From positions 39,596 through 103,595 of IMG/VR virus record IMGVR_UViG_3300017971_000013: a stretch of 64,000 nt of DNA. One strand, 5' to 3'. Shown piece by piece: positions 21,253 to 29,219 of this stretch. Below the pieces are notes generated by a model, which was not told the origin of the DNA, searched no databases, and was given only the letters and a program-made list of their open reading frames with translations. Source of the stretch: a virus. How positions within the stretch are numbered: position 1 is the first letter of the stretch; each line of letters opens with the position of its first letter. The position numbers and the translations under genes are program-made.

Positions 21253-21654
21253 ATGAGTATAACGCGTGATGCAAGCAATACTCTGTACTATGCTGCAAAA
21301 GCAACTCGTGTGTTTGCTGATGAAACTGTGCCTGAAGCAATAGATGCTATCACTGGAGCTTTGGGCGTAGACACTAAGAACTGTTCTACTTACACTATTT
21401 CGGTGAGGGCGTGGCCACCTGCTGCAGGTATTACTTTCAATGTTATTTGTGTCGGTATGATGACCGGCAAAGATAGACTTGCAACGTATAAATTTTGGTC
21501 TCGTTGTAGAAATTCTTCTTTTTTGGGTATTGGTGACCCAACTTTTACTGAATCTTTGAATGTCGAGAATTTTGAACGTGTATATGCGGCGATTACAGGC
21601 ATCATTGGTCTTAATCCCGGAGAATATATAGTGAAGATTGAAAGAGCAATCTAA
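21253..21654 (+). CDS. Hypothetical protein, 133 aa
   Basis: 133 residues, two bases after the upstream stop. A helix-rich N-terminus precedes a beta-rich middle (YTISVRAWPPAAGITFNVIC). It lies directly before the tail fibre block and may be structural, but no family is recognised. Confidence 0.65.
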   Translation: MSITRDASNTLYYAAKATRVFADETVPEAIDAITGALGVDTKNCSTYTISVRAWPPAAGITFNVICVGMMTGKDRLATYKFWSRCRNSSFLGIGDPTFTESLNVENFERVYAAITGIIGLNPGEYIVKIERAI

Positions 21655-21666
21655 TAAGGGGATGCC

Positions 21667-23427
21667 ATGCCGTTAAGTACAAATAACATTTCTATTCCAG
21701 ATGGAGGCGCTGGCGGACCTACTACTGCAAATTTAGTTACTTGCGACACTACAAACTTCAATAACAACCTCAGCGCGGCCGATGTCAATGTCCAGTTGGC
21801 CTTAGAGACTTTGGACGATATGGTGGCAGGCGGCGCGGTTGAGGTACAAGATGAAGGTGTTGTAGTCGTACCAGCAGCGCAGGTGATCAATTTTATTGGT
21901 GCCGATGTGTTAGCTGTACAGAATGGCGGAAACCCGAATCAGGTTGACGTCTATATTCCTGCAATTACTTTTCAACCTTTCTATAATCAATCTAATCCGT
22001 CAGGTAATGCGGTAGTACCGAACATACCTACATCAAATAGAAACATAGCAGATCCAGCGCCTGCTAATAATTTTGATATAGGTTCATGGGTGCCAGGTTC
22101 CGTACACCCAGCTTCAAATGATGGCACTACAGGTTACGCACATGCAGATCCTTGTAGTTTCATTGATTTAACAACTACGGTTGAGGTTACTGTTTATGAT
22201 GCAGATGACGTAACTCCTCTGGCTAATTACATAACGCCTGCTATAACAGGCAATATTGTGCTTCCTTCAGGGGCAATAACGGTCACAATTTCTAACTGGG
22301 CACCTGATTCAACTCAATGGCAAGCAAATATTGATGTTGATTTAAATCTTCCTCTGTTAATAGCAAATGGAGGTAGATACTCTGTTGAAATTGTGCATCA
22401 TAATGCAGGTACAGATTACACAAAAACACAAGGCCCGTTATTTTATGATGCAGAAGCGTTTGCTGCTGTGTTGGCAGGTGTAACGATAGCTGAGACTCCT
22501 GGTTTCGTAGTAACTAGGTTTATTTCAGGTGTTGAATATTATGACACGGGGTCAGATTTTACTATTGACATAGCTGACATTGATTACACCAACTCAGATT
22601 CTTACATAGCTGCGGATTTGATCGAATGTAATGGTGTTGAATACGGATTACCCACATTAACACCTGGAAGTGTTGATCTTACGGGCTGGGCAGGCGCGTG
22701 GGATGTCAATAACATGACTTACAATAATACGGTCTGGGAAATTACAGCCGTAAACTTCTTCACAGCTACAACTACCGCCAATGTATCTTCCAGAACTTTA
22801 GATTGGATAAATGGCGCGTGGGTAAATTCTGCAAACGCATCAATTCTTATTGATACGCATACAGATGTTTCTACTAGGTTGATTGAGCGTTTCTATGATG
22901 AGCAATGGCGTTGCCCTGTAACAGGCAACTTTGATTTGCCAGGACAAAGATCGTGGGATTCTACCATAGATGTTTTGGCTACGGACGCTGTTTTTTACAA
23001 CGGCGGATGCGAGAGAAATGTAACTGATTTTACTATCTATGATCCAAATGCAGCCTCACAGCCAGATTATTCAGGGGCTTTTATGGATCCTATCGTGTAT
23101 CTCTATAGAGAATTCATGCACGATGGGGCAGCTTCTTCTGGGTTCACATTAAATATAGCGGGCACCTATACGTCCCTAGAGATGAAACTGGCGGCCGCTT
23201 GGGATGGAACACCTGGAGGGGGTACTGTTTGGGTAGATATGTTAGCGGCGTATAATGCTGCGCAATGGAATAATGGGAATCCATTAGCAGGTACTGGTAG
23301 CTGGACAGGTGCCGCTCATTATACCTTCGGTTCGAATAACATTGTTAACACTGGAGACACACTCTACCTCCGTATAGGTTTTTCAGCTGGAGAAAGAATC
23401 ACCGCTCTCAGTGTGACTTTTGATTAA
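21667..23427 (+). CDS. Tail fibre or adhesin protein, 586 aa
   Basis: 586 residues, beta-rich and low in Lys/Arg, as usual for phage adhesins. The N-terminal 55 residues carry a module shared with the protein at 32929 (DTTNF, then DVNVQ, then ETLDD), a segment common near the N-termini of phage fibres and probably used for attachment to the tail. The rest shows repeated Thr/Asn/Trp-rich sandwiches. Receptor binding is inferred from context: the first of nine fibre-region genes. Confidence 0.7.
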   Translation: MPLSTNNISIPDGGAGGPTTANLVTCDTTNFNNNLSAADVNVQLALETLDDMVAGGAVEVQDEGVVVVPAAQVINFIGADVLAVQNGGNPNQVDVYIPAITFQPFYNQSNPSGNAVVPNIPTSNRNIADPAPANNFDIGSWVPGSVHPASNDGTTGYAHADPCSFIDLTTTVEVTVYDADDVTPLANYITPAITGNIVLPSGAITVTISNWAPDSTQWQANIDVDLNLPLLIANGGRYSVEIVHHNAGTDYTKTQGPLFYDAEAFAAVLAGVTIAETPGFVVTRFISGVEYYDTGSDFTIDIADIDYTNSDSYIAADLIECNGVEYGLPTLTPGSVDLTGWAGAWDVNNMTYNNTVWEITAVNFFTATTTANVSSRTLDWINGAWVNSANASILIDTHTDVSTRLIERFYDEQWRCPVTGNFDLPGQRSWDSTIDVLATDAVFYNGGCERNVTDFTIYDPNAASQPDYSGAFMDPIVYLYREFMHDGAASSGFTLNIAGTYTSLEMKLAAAWDGTPGGGTVWVDMLAAYNAAQWNNGNPLAGTGSWTGAAHYTFGSNNIVNTGDTLYLRIGFSAGERITALSVTFD

Positions 23428-23430
23428 ACG

Positions 23431-23444
23431 TTGCCATGTGACAA
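23431..23444 (+). repeat. Palindrome family copy (TTGCCATGTGACAA)
   Basis: Preceded by TAAACG and followed by CTTT; 22 bp before the ATG at 23467, with the ribosome binding site CTGGAGG between. Confidence 0.75.
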
Positions 23445-23466
23445 CTTTAAATATCTGGAGGCCATC

Positions 23467-23646
23467 ATGGCAGTATTTTCTGAACCTATAAGGTTTACGG
23501 GTAATGTGGAAGATGGAACAGGGACCATAAGCTTAGCTGTAAATGATACAATGGTTACTGTGAAAAGCATGTCTAAAAGAGAGGTACAGCAGCTGTATGC
23601 TGAGCTAGACCTTTTCCTCAAGACTCAAGATGAGGAGGAGGAATAA
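23467..23646 (+). CDS. Small acidic protein, 59 aa
   Basis: Start ATG 23467 after TGGAGG; the frame from 23431 begins inside the palindrome. A beta-rich first half is followed by a helix and an acidic tail (TQDEEEE). The TAATG overlap with the large fibre gene suggests a matched partner, such as a chaperone, but this is a guess. Confidence 0.65.
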   Translation: MAVFSEPIRFTGNVEDGTGTISLAVNDTMVTVKSMSKREVQQLYAELDLFLKTQDEEEE

Positions 23647-25505
23647 TGCCTTTCTCTGACGAGGAAATTCGCGTAAAATCTGATAAACTTTCTTTGCAGA
23701 TTTCAGGAGGCGCGGATCAGGCTCCAGGAAAAAAGTTCTGGTATAATGAGGAGCATCCTTGGTCTCCTATTGTTGTACCTGATAACATTTGGTCTGATTT
23801 TGCTACAATACCTCCAGCTACAACGCCAGCTCAGGCAGATGCAAATGCTATAGCTAATCCCACTATTATTGAAAGGTTGGAAACCAGGTTAACTAACAAT
23901 CCAACTAGCAATAATAGGCAATATGAAGCTAGACAAACTTATGGTGATCGGACCAGTGATATTTATGTCAACTGGATCCAGCCTGCTCTCGTTAGAGATA
24001 GCGGTGCGCCCTCAAACGGATACATCATCCGACTGTATAATGGTGATCCCTCTGGAGGCGGTGTAGAGTTACCAACTACTTGGAATGGTGGTCCAGATGG
24101 TGCCCCCTCTTGGGAATGGAATTACTCTACTGGTGTTTTAAAGGTTTCTACTGATCAATCTGCAAACTATGGTGCTATAGATGCTGGCGCCGGTTTATGG
24201 GTTCAGGGTTTCAGATATATCGGGCCTACAGGAGGAGGTGCTTCCACTGTTGCAAGCACACCTAAAAGACTTGGCGCAATTGATATAGATGGCGCAGTTA
24301 ACCTAGTAAATACAGATTATGTTTTGTACACTGTTCCAGCAGGGTCTTATGCATTATCTGCCTTTGTTGTTGTGTGTAACAGAAACGCGGCGTTGGCAAC
24401 AACTGTAAGAATTGCACATTCTGTGGCTGGGCCACTAAACAATGAAGATTACATATTTTATGATGTAGATGTGCTAGCTTACGAATCTAAATTCATTTCT
24501 ATACCAGGCATGTCTGCTGGTGATTATATTACAGTAAGAGCAGATACTTCTGATACGGATTTTATGATTCGTGGTTTTGAAGATGTTGGAACTGCGCCTG
24601 TTCAACGCATAGCAGCGCTTGCCACAGATATAGGAACCAGAAATACAGATCTCCAAGCCTACTTAAGTACACAGGATTCTAGTGATGTTAAATACTACAT
24701 TTGTAATCATAATGGTGCTTTAGCTACGCGCGTGCGCGTGGCGCATATAGATGATGTTGTTGTTGGTAGTTTACTACCAGAGGACTACGAACTATATGAG
24801 GAAGAATTAGTAGCCACTGAATCTAGAGGATATTGTACTGGTCTTCAAATGTCTGCTAATCAGACTTTGATGTTTCGCGCAGATGAAGCAGATGTGAACA
24901 TTGTTGTTTATTGTTCATTTGGAGGAACGGGTGGAGGCGGTGGAGGAGGTGTTTCTTTATGGCAAGAAATAGGTACCGACTTAAGTCCTCTAACTCCAGG
25001 TAACAATGTGACTGTTCCTGGCGCAAGGCTGACTCTAGGTGATGATGTAGATCCTCAATTCTTTGAATCCATCACACAAGCTTCAGGCCAAGCTACCCAG
25101 GTTGGTGACAGCCAATATGAACGTGTTGTCTGTTATGGTGAGACTTTTGATGCGGCCTGGACAGTTCTCTATCCAGGCGGCAATGCCGCTAACAATTTGA
25201 CTTTAGTTGCAGGTTCATCTTATACTTGCAGGGTTCTTGTAACTGGAGTTCAGTACGGCGGCATTTTAGGGTCTCAGTATGATACTTGGGCATATGAATT
25301 GATAGGAAACATTGTGCTGGCCGGAGGTGTCACTACAATGCATTCTTATATCTCAAATACAATATTTGAAGCAGATAATACCTTTGATGTGCAATTAGTT
25401 GCAGATGACATCAATGATGCAATTCAGGTCCAGGTTAGAGGCGGTGTTAGTAAGTCCGTGCGATGGACCGCCGTTGTTGAACTTATAAATAGTTATGGTG
25501 GCTAG
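23646..25505 (+). CDS. Tail fibre protein with duplicated domain, 619 aa
   Basis: 619 residues. An N-terminal part with EEHPWSPIVVPDN and a Tyr/Trp-rich section is followed by an internal duplication: a segment with RIAHSVAGPLNNEDYIFYDV and later a related segment with RVAHIDDVVVGSLLPEDYEL, each about 70 residues and beta-rich. A Gly-rich linker (GGTGGGGGGGV) precedes the C-terminal domain. No enzyme motif is seen. Probable host-binding protein. Confidence 0.7.
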   Translation: MPFSDEEIRVKSDKLSLQISGGADQAPGKKFWYNEEHPWSPIVVPDNIWSDFATIPPATTPAQADANAIANPTIIERLETRLTNNPTSNNRQYEARQTYGDRTSDIYVNWIQPALVRDSGAPSNGYIIRLYNGDPSGGGVELPTTWNGGPDGAPSWEWNYSTGVLKVSTDQSANYGAIDAGAGLWVQGFRYIGPTGGGASTVASTPKRLGAIDIDGAVNLVNTDYVLYTVPAGSYALSAFVVVCNRNAALATTVRIAHSVAGPLNNEDYIFYDVDVLAYESKFISIPGMSAGDYITVRADTSDTDFMIRGFEDVGTAPVQRIAALATDIGTRNTDLQAYLSTQDSSDVKYYICNHNGALATRVRVAHIDDVVVGSLLPEDYELYEEELVATESRGYCTGLQMSANQTLMFRADEADVNIVVYCSFGGTGGGGGGGVSLWQEIGTDLSPLTPGNNVTVPGARLTLGDDVDPQFFESITQASGQATQVGDSQYERVVCYGETFDAAWTVLYPGGNAANNLTLVAGSSYTCRVLVTGVQYGGILGSQYDTWAYELIGNIVLAGGVTTMHSYISNTIFEADNTFDVQLVADDINDAIQVQVRGGVSKSVRWTAVVELINSYGG

Positions 25506-25506
25506 T

Positions 25507-26745
25507 ATGCAAAACAATGTCCAAGGAAAGGTCGTTGGCTTGGGCGGTAATTTGCCGAGCCACGTAAGACTGGAACCTTCTTTTCATGATCATTGTAACT
25601 GCAGGGGTTGGACTCCTGCAGCCCTTGGGTCTGGAAATAGTTTCCTTAATAGGTTTTGGAATAGGGCAAACACTGATTGGAACAATCATTGGAAATATAA
25701 ATGGTGGGAATTCTTTCCTCAAGGAGGTACTGTAGATCCATTTGGTCCAAGAAGGTTTGATACCACTGTTGAACTTGCTAATTACCTAGCTGATAACCTA
25801 CCGATGCTTGCTGGCAATTATGATGATGGTGTGAATGTGCGGTGTTATGATGCCGTAGATTATGCTGATTCATTTCCGCGCATAAGAATTGTTCGCAATT
25901 CTATTATAGGCTCGGTTAGAGGCAGGCGTAGATGGTTAGTAGGCTTTAGCTCCGAAACTTGTGGTATTTCTTCGGGCTTTAATGCCCCTAACTATTATGC
26001 AGGTGGCTTTCCTGGTAACACGGGTCGTTTGTTTGTTCAGAAATATACAGGCTTTTTACCAGGGACAAATAACGATGACGTTGTGTGGGCTACGAGGAAG
26101 AAACGCACTATGTGGTCGTTCCCTAAGGTAGGTAATCTGATTCAAGACTTACCCCCTGGAGCAAGAAGGGCTGCGTGGAATACAAACACTTTAAATTGGG
26201 TGACTCCAGCTCCTCAGCTTAGTTACGCATTTCAAAATCCTTTTCTGTGGTATGAAAACTACTGGGGCGGGGTTTTGGCTGTTGGTTATCCTAGTGACTT
26301 AGGTCAATCTTACAGAGAGGCTGTTCTTAATGGACCAGCAGCACTTGTGTTTCCTGTAGTCTCTGGGGATCATGTCGCTTTTGCTGTTTATCCAATGGGT
26401 TTTGATACTTTTTACACGGATAGACTAGGTACAGACGAAGAGCTTATCACAAAAGCAACCTTTAAAAGACAATCAACTCCAAGATACAAAGTTCTAACAT
26501 CTTCAAGCGTCGATCGTGATGTTGAAATGTTCCACACCGGAGACGGTGGAGGAAATCATTTTATGCAGTCAACGGATTGGCCAAACTCAAGCAATGATGG
26601 TATACGTGTACCTCATAAGGTGTATGTAGCTAAACGTAACACTGTGACAGGTGTGCGTTCAAAATGGGTTAAATTAGGAATCTTTCATCATCGTGTTCCT
26701 CATTCATCCCATAGGTTTGATCCAGCCTATAAATGGACAGGATAA
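25507..26745 (+). CDS. Receptor-binding protein, paralogue of the 27275 gene
   Basis: 412 residues from ATG 25507; ATG 25495, overlapping the previous stop, is an alternative. It shares blocks with the C-terminal half of the protein at 27275, including RGRRRWL versus KGRRRYL and PGTNNDDVVWATRKK versus PGSNEENIVWFSRNI, followed by similar spacing. It is rich in Trp, Tyr, Asn and Arg. The shared domain is probably a host-binding unit. Family unknown. Confidence 0.65.
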   Translation: MQNNVQGKVVGLGGNLPSHVRLEPSFHDHCNCRGWTPAALGSGNSFLNRFWNRANTDWNNHWKYKWWEFFPQGGTVDPFGPRRFDTTVELANYLADNLPMLAGNYDDGVNVRCYDAVDYADSFPRIRIVRNSIIGSVRGRRRWLVGFSSETCGISSGFNAPNYYAGGFPGNTGRLFVQKYTGFLPGTNNDDVVWATRKKRTMWSFPKVGNLIQDLPPGARRAAWNTNTLNWVTPAPQLSYAFQNPFLWYENYWGGVLAVGYPSDLGQSYREAVLNGPAALVFPVVSGDHVAFAVYPMGFDTFYTDRLGTDEELITKATFKRQSTPRYKVLTSSSVDRDVEMFHTGDGGGNHFMQSTDWPNSSNDGIRVPHKVYVAKRNTVTGVRSKWVKLGIFHHRVPHSSHRFDPAYKWTG

Positions 26746-26755
26746 GATTCAGATG

Positions 26756-26769
26756 TTGCCAACTGGCAA
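26756..26769 (-). repeat. Palindrome family copy (TTGCCAACTGGCAA)
   Basis: Perfect 6-bp arms. The flanks (TG before, TGTT after) fit the family best on the minus strand. Confidence 0.7.
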
Positions 26770-26788
26770 TGTTTGATTCCCCGTGAGA

Positions 26789-26875
26789 GGGGCTGCTATG
26801 TAGTAATGCAGCCCCAACGGGGTCACTTTGTAGTAATGTGGCCCCAAAGGGGCTGCCTTGTAGTAGTGCAGCCCC
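26789..26875 (+). repeat. Three tandem hairpins, 30-nt period, covarying stems
   Basis: Hairpins start at 26789, 26819 and 26849. Stems are GGGGCTGC/GCAGCCCC, GGGGTCAC/GTGGCCCC and GGGGCTGC/GCAGCCCC. The loops TATGTAGTAAT, TTTGTAGTAAT and CTTGTAGTAGT are nearly constant. Two pairs change together in the second copy (T-A to C-G, G-C to A-T), so the stem is under selection. There is no T tract. Confidence 0.8.
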
Positions 26876-26877
26876 AA

Positions 26878-26927
26878 TGAGATGCCTCTAAAGGAGAGCC
26901 AGCCAGGTTCGATTCCTGGGCATCTCA
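26878..26927 (+). ncRNA. tRNA-like minihelix, second copy
   Basis: TGAGATGC (26878-26885) pairs with GCATCTCA (26920-26927). A small hairpin CTCT-AAAGG-AGAG (26886-26898) and a T-arm CCAGG-TTCGATT-CCTGG (26903-26919) lie inside. There are no separate D and anticodon arms, and no CCA is encoded. It follows directly on the tandem hairpins and may be an RNase P or tRNase Z processing signal. Confidence 0.55.
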
Positions 26928-26954
26928 CTTTTGTGTTTCACTAAGAGGAATGTA

Positions 26955-27278
26955 ATGAAAGAATTACAGGTTAGAGGCACTACTGGTCAAAGACACTCTG
27001 GTGGGCAGCAAAACACTACGTCTGTATCCACCTTGACTGTGGCAGATTATGATTTAACTGATATGCGTTACGGGGGAGAATTCCTCCTTACGCCAGACGG
27101 TTCTTCTACTTTGTTAGAGTTGCTTCAGGCCGAAGCTCCTTGGGATTTGATGGAGACTTATACACTGGAGGAGCCTCCAGAAGATAATCAGTTAAGTTTA
27201 GCTGTGGTACCTTCGGCCGGTGCCACTGTTCGTGTTTTGTTGACTGCACGAATTGATTGTCAGGATCCTGTAACATGA
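26955..27278 (+). CDS. Small structural protein, paralogue of the 37992 gene
   Basis: Start ATG 26955 after AAGAGGAA. 107 residues. The segment GGEFLLTPDGSSTLLELLQ is similar to GGDVVLDADGTKNILELIQ in the protein at 37992, and both end in a Val/Thr strand region followed by a late Cys. It overlaps the next gene by ATGA. Both copies flank fibre genes, so an adaptor or chaperone role is possible. Confidence 0.65.
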   Translation: MKELQVRGTTGQRHSGGQQNTTSVSTLTVADYDLTDMRYGGEFLLTPDGSSTLLELLQAEAPWDLMETYTLEEPPEDNQLSLAVVPSAGATVRVLLTARIDCQDPVT

Positions 27279-28987
27279 TTGAAAGCACAAAACCTAATAT
27301 AGATTTTGCGGCAAGAGACACAGCTTTTTTGACTATGTCAGCGCCGCAGAATGCTAATCTAGCTGTCGGAGATCATGTTGAATTTAACTTAGTTGAAGGA
27401 AACATCCCGTTATCTGTAGGAGCCGGACAGGCTAACGGTGTTTTGACTTTAACTAACAGCAAAAAATATAAACTAGAGGCCAATGTCTCTTGTGCGTTCG
27501 GCGCAACAAATGATTCGTGCTCATTTGTCTGGTATGACACAACAAACAACACTGAGATAGGGAAAAGGTCTGATTGTTTCTCTGTTTCTGGTTCAGCTAC
27601 AGAGAGTTCTGTCAGCACCGTGCGCGCGGTGGTAACGCCAGGGGCAGACATAAACGTAGAGCTTAGAATTATCGCTGTCAGCGGTACTGTTACACTCATT
27701 TCTAACTCCTTTGCAAATGGGTGGGTAGAGAGCTTAGAGGCGTATATAAATGTAGTGCCAACTTTTGATGTTCATGTTCCCACTATAGAATATGACACGT
27801 TCACTGTTGGCATACACGACTCTACAAACTGGTCTGGTTCTGCTTTTGATTCTTTGGCGGATCGTCAAGCGGCAGATATAAACAGAAATTTCTCTAACTA
27901 CACACAATGTTTTTGGCGCTTGTATGAAAGAGAGGTAGGCACTAACCTTTTGGTTAATTACTGGGAAGGTTTGCAATTTGCCTCTATTGCCGCTCTTTAC
28001 ACCTTCATAAGAAATAACTGTGTAGAAAGTGGGACGGCTCCAGGGACACCAGCCAATGATATCATCGCTACTGCTTATGATATCATTGATGACACGGTAC
28101 AGCGCGTTAACCGTATTTATGGCCTGAATACTTTTCTTGCTATATTGAAAGGTCGGCGCAGGTATTTGTCATCCAACTTTGATGAATGTGTTTTAGACGA
28201 AAATCTGTGTTCGTGGGGACAGCTTGGTAACTGGATTGATGATCTGAATGCCAACGCGCCTGGGTGGCTTAATCCACTTTCGTCTTGGGCTCCAGGTTCT
28301 AATGAAGAGAATATTGTTTGGTTTTCAAGGAACATAAAGAAACTTTATGGGCTTCCAAACATCTCTACTGTGTTTATGAATCTGACTGCTCTAACAAATA
28401 GACGTGTTTGGGATTGGGGTGCGTCTGCTGTGGTCGCAGCCCCTCTTGGTGGTTATCAGGGCACAGGGCCGAGCGGAGAGCCTAAGATTTATTGTTCGTT
28501 GGATATGCCTACTCAAACGTGGACGTTTTTTGACACTACGTTGAGAGATCATTACGTACAGCAGTTTAACGGAGATAAATCTATTATAGTGCTTTATCAA
28601 CTGTCCAGTACTGCCGATCCGAACAAAAGAGCTGTCTTAGCAAAGCCTCTTGGTATAGATAGGGTTTCGATTCCTTGGTTTGATTCTTCTGTGTATGACT
28701 TATACGCTCTGTATAATCGTAAGAATCAGACACACAATATTCGCGGTCCTTTGACTAGTACCTTCGAAGATGTTATAGCTAATAAGAAGTGGGTGTTGAA
28801 AGATCAGTGGATGCATCCTTCTAAGTTCGATACTAAAGCTTCTGCAAGAATGGTTGGTACTCAAGAGTACACAACTAGATTCTTTTTGCGGCATAAATCT
28901 ACAGGGCGTATCTCAAAGCCTAGCAGCGCCAGAATAGTATGTGCCCAGAGGCACAGAGACGCTATGTTTAAATTTGAGGTACGTTAA
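27275..28987 (+). CDS. Tail fibre with jelly-roll-like N-terminus, 570 aa
   Basis: 570 residues from ATG 27275 (ATGA). Residues about 20-160 look like a TNF/C1q-type jelly roll common in phage fibres (VGDHVEFNLVEGN, GVLTLTNSKKYKLEANVSC, a late WVESLEAYINVV). The C-terminal 300 residues are homologous to the protein at 25507. The pair looks like a duplicated receptor-binding domain with different N-termini. Confidence 0.7.
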   Translation: MIESTKPNIDFAARDTAFLTMSAPQNANLAVGDHVEFNLVEGNIPLSVGAGQANGVLTLTNSKKYKLEANVSCAFGATNDSCSFVWYDTTNNTEIGKRSDCFSVSGSATESSVSTVRAVVTPGADINVELRIIAVSGTVTLISNSFANGWVESLEAYINVVPTFDVHVPTIEYDTFTVGIHDSTNWSGSAFDSLADRQAADINRNFSNYTQCFWRLYEREVGTNLLVNYWEGLQFASIAALYTFIRNNCVESGTAPGTPANDIIATAYDIIDDTVQRVNRIYGLNTFLAILKGRRRYLSSNFDECVLDENLCSWGQLGNWIDDLNANAPGWLNPLSSWAPGSNEENIVWFSRNIKKLYGLPNISTVFMNLTALTNRRVWDWGASAVVAAPLGGYQGTGPSGEPKIYCSLDMPTQTWTFFDTTLRDHYVQQFNGDKSIIVLYQLSSTADPNKRAVLAKPLGIDRVSIPWFDSSVYDLYALYNRKNQTHNIRGPLTSTFEDVIANKKWVLKDQWMHPSKFDTKASARMVGTQEYTTRFFLRHKSTGRISKPSSARIVCAQRHRDAMFKFEVR

Positions 28988-28997
28988 CAGTGTTTTG

Positions 28998-29084
28998 GCG
29001 GTTCGCTCGATTAAAGACGAACTGCGTTAGGTTCGCTCGATTAAAGACGAACCGTATTTGGCCCGCTCGATTAAAGACGGGCCA
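28998..29084 (+). repeat. Three tandem hairpins, 30-nt period, conserved loop
   Basis: Stems GTTCG/CGAAC (29001-29022), GTTCG/CGAAC (29031-29052) and GCCCG/CGGGC (29061-29082) are each extended outward by 1-3 pairs. All three loops are CTCGATTAAAGA. In the third copy two T-A pairs become C-G on both sides, direct compensatory change. Confidence 0.85.
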
Positions 29085-29092
29085 CATATTCC

Positions 29093-29141
29093 AATAATTC
29101 CCCTCTTGTGTAACTTTCTCCTACATGAGAGGGGAATTATT
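29093..29141 (+). terminator. Long 14-bp stem, possible terminator
   Basis: AATAATTCCCCTCT (29093-29106) pairs perfectly with AGAGGGGAATTATT (29128-29141). Only a short ATTT follows, so it may terminate weakly or protect RNA. From 28988 to 29219 there is no gene. Confidence 0.5.
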
Positions 29142-29219
29142 ATTTCCTGCCCTTCTATCTGCTTGCTATTCCTATCCCTTGTAGATTCTTCTAGCTTTAT
29201 AAAAAAATTGAGGGTTAAT

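Noticed and set aside
26789-26875. CRISPR array
   Set aside because: The 30-nt period comes from hairpins with constant loops and covarying stems separated by three bases; there are no spacers and no cas genes.
29058-29219. Upstream extension of the 929-aa fibre gene
   Set aside because: The 54 extra codons cover the tandem hairpins and the 14-bp stem; ATG 29220 has its own ribosome binding site.
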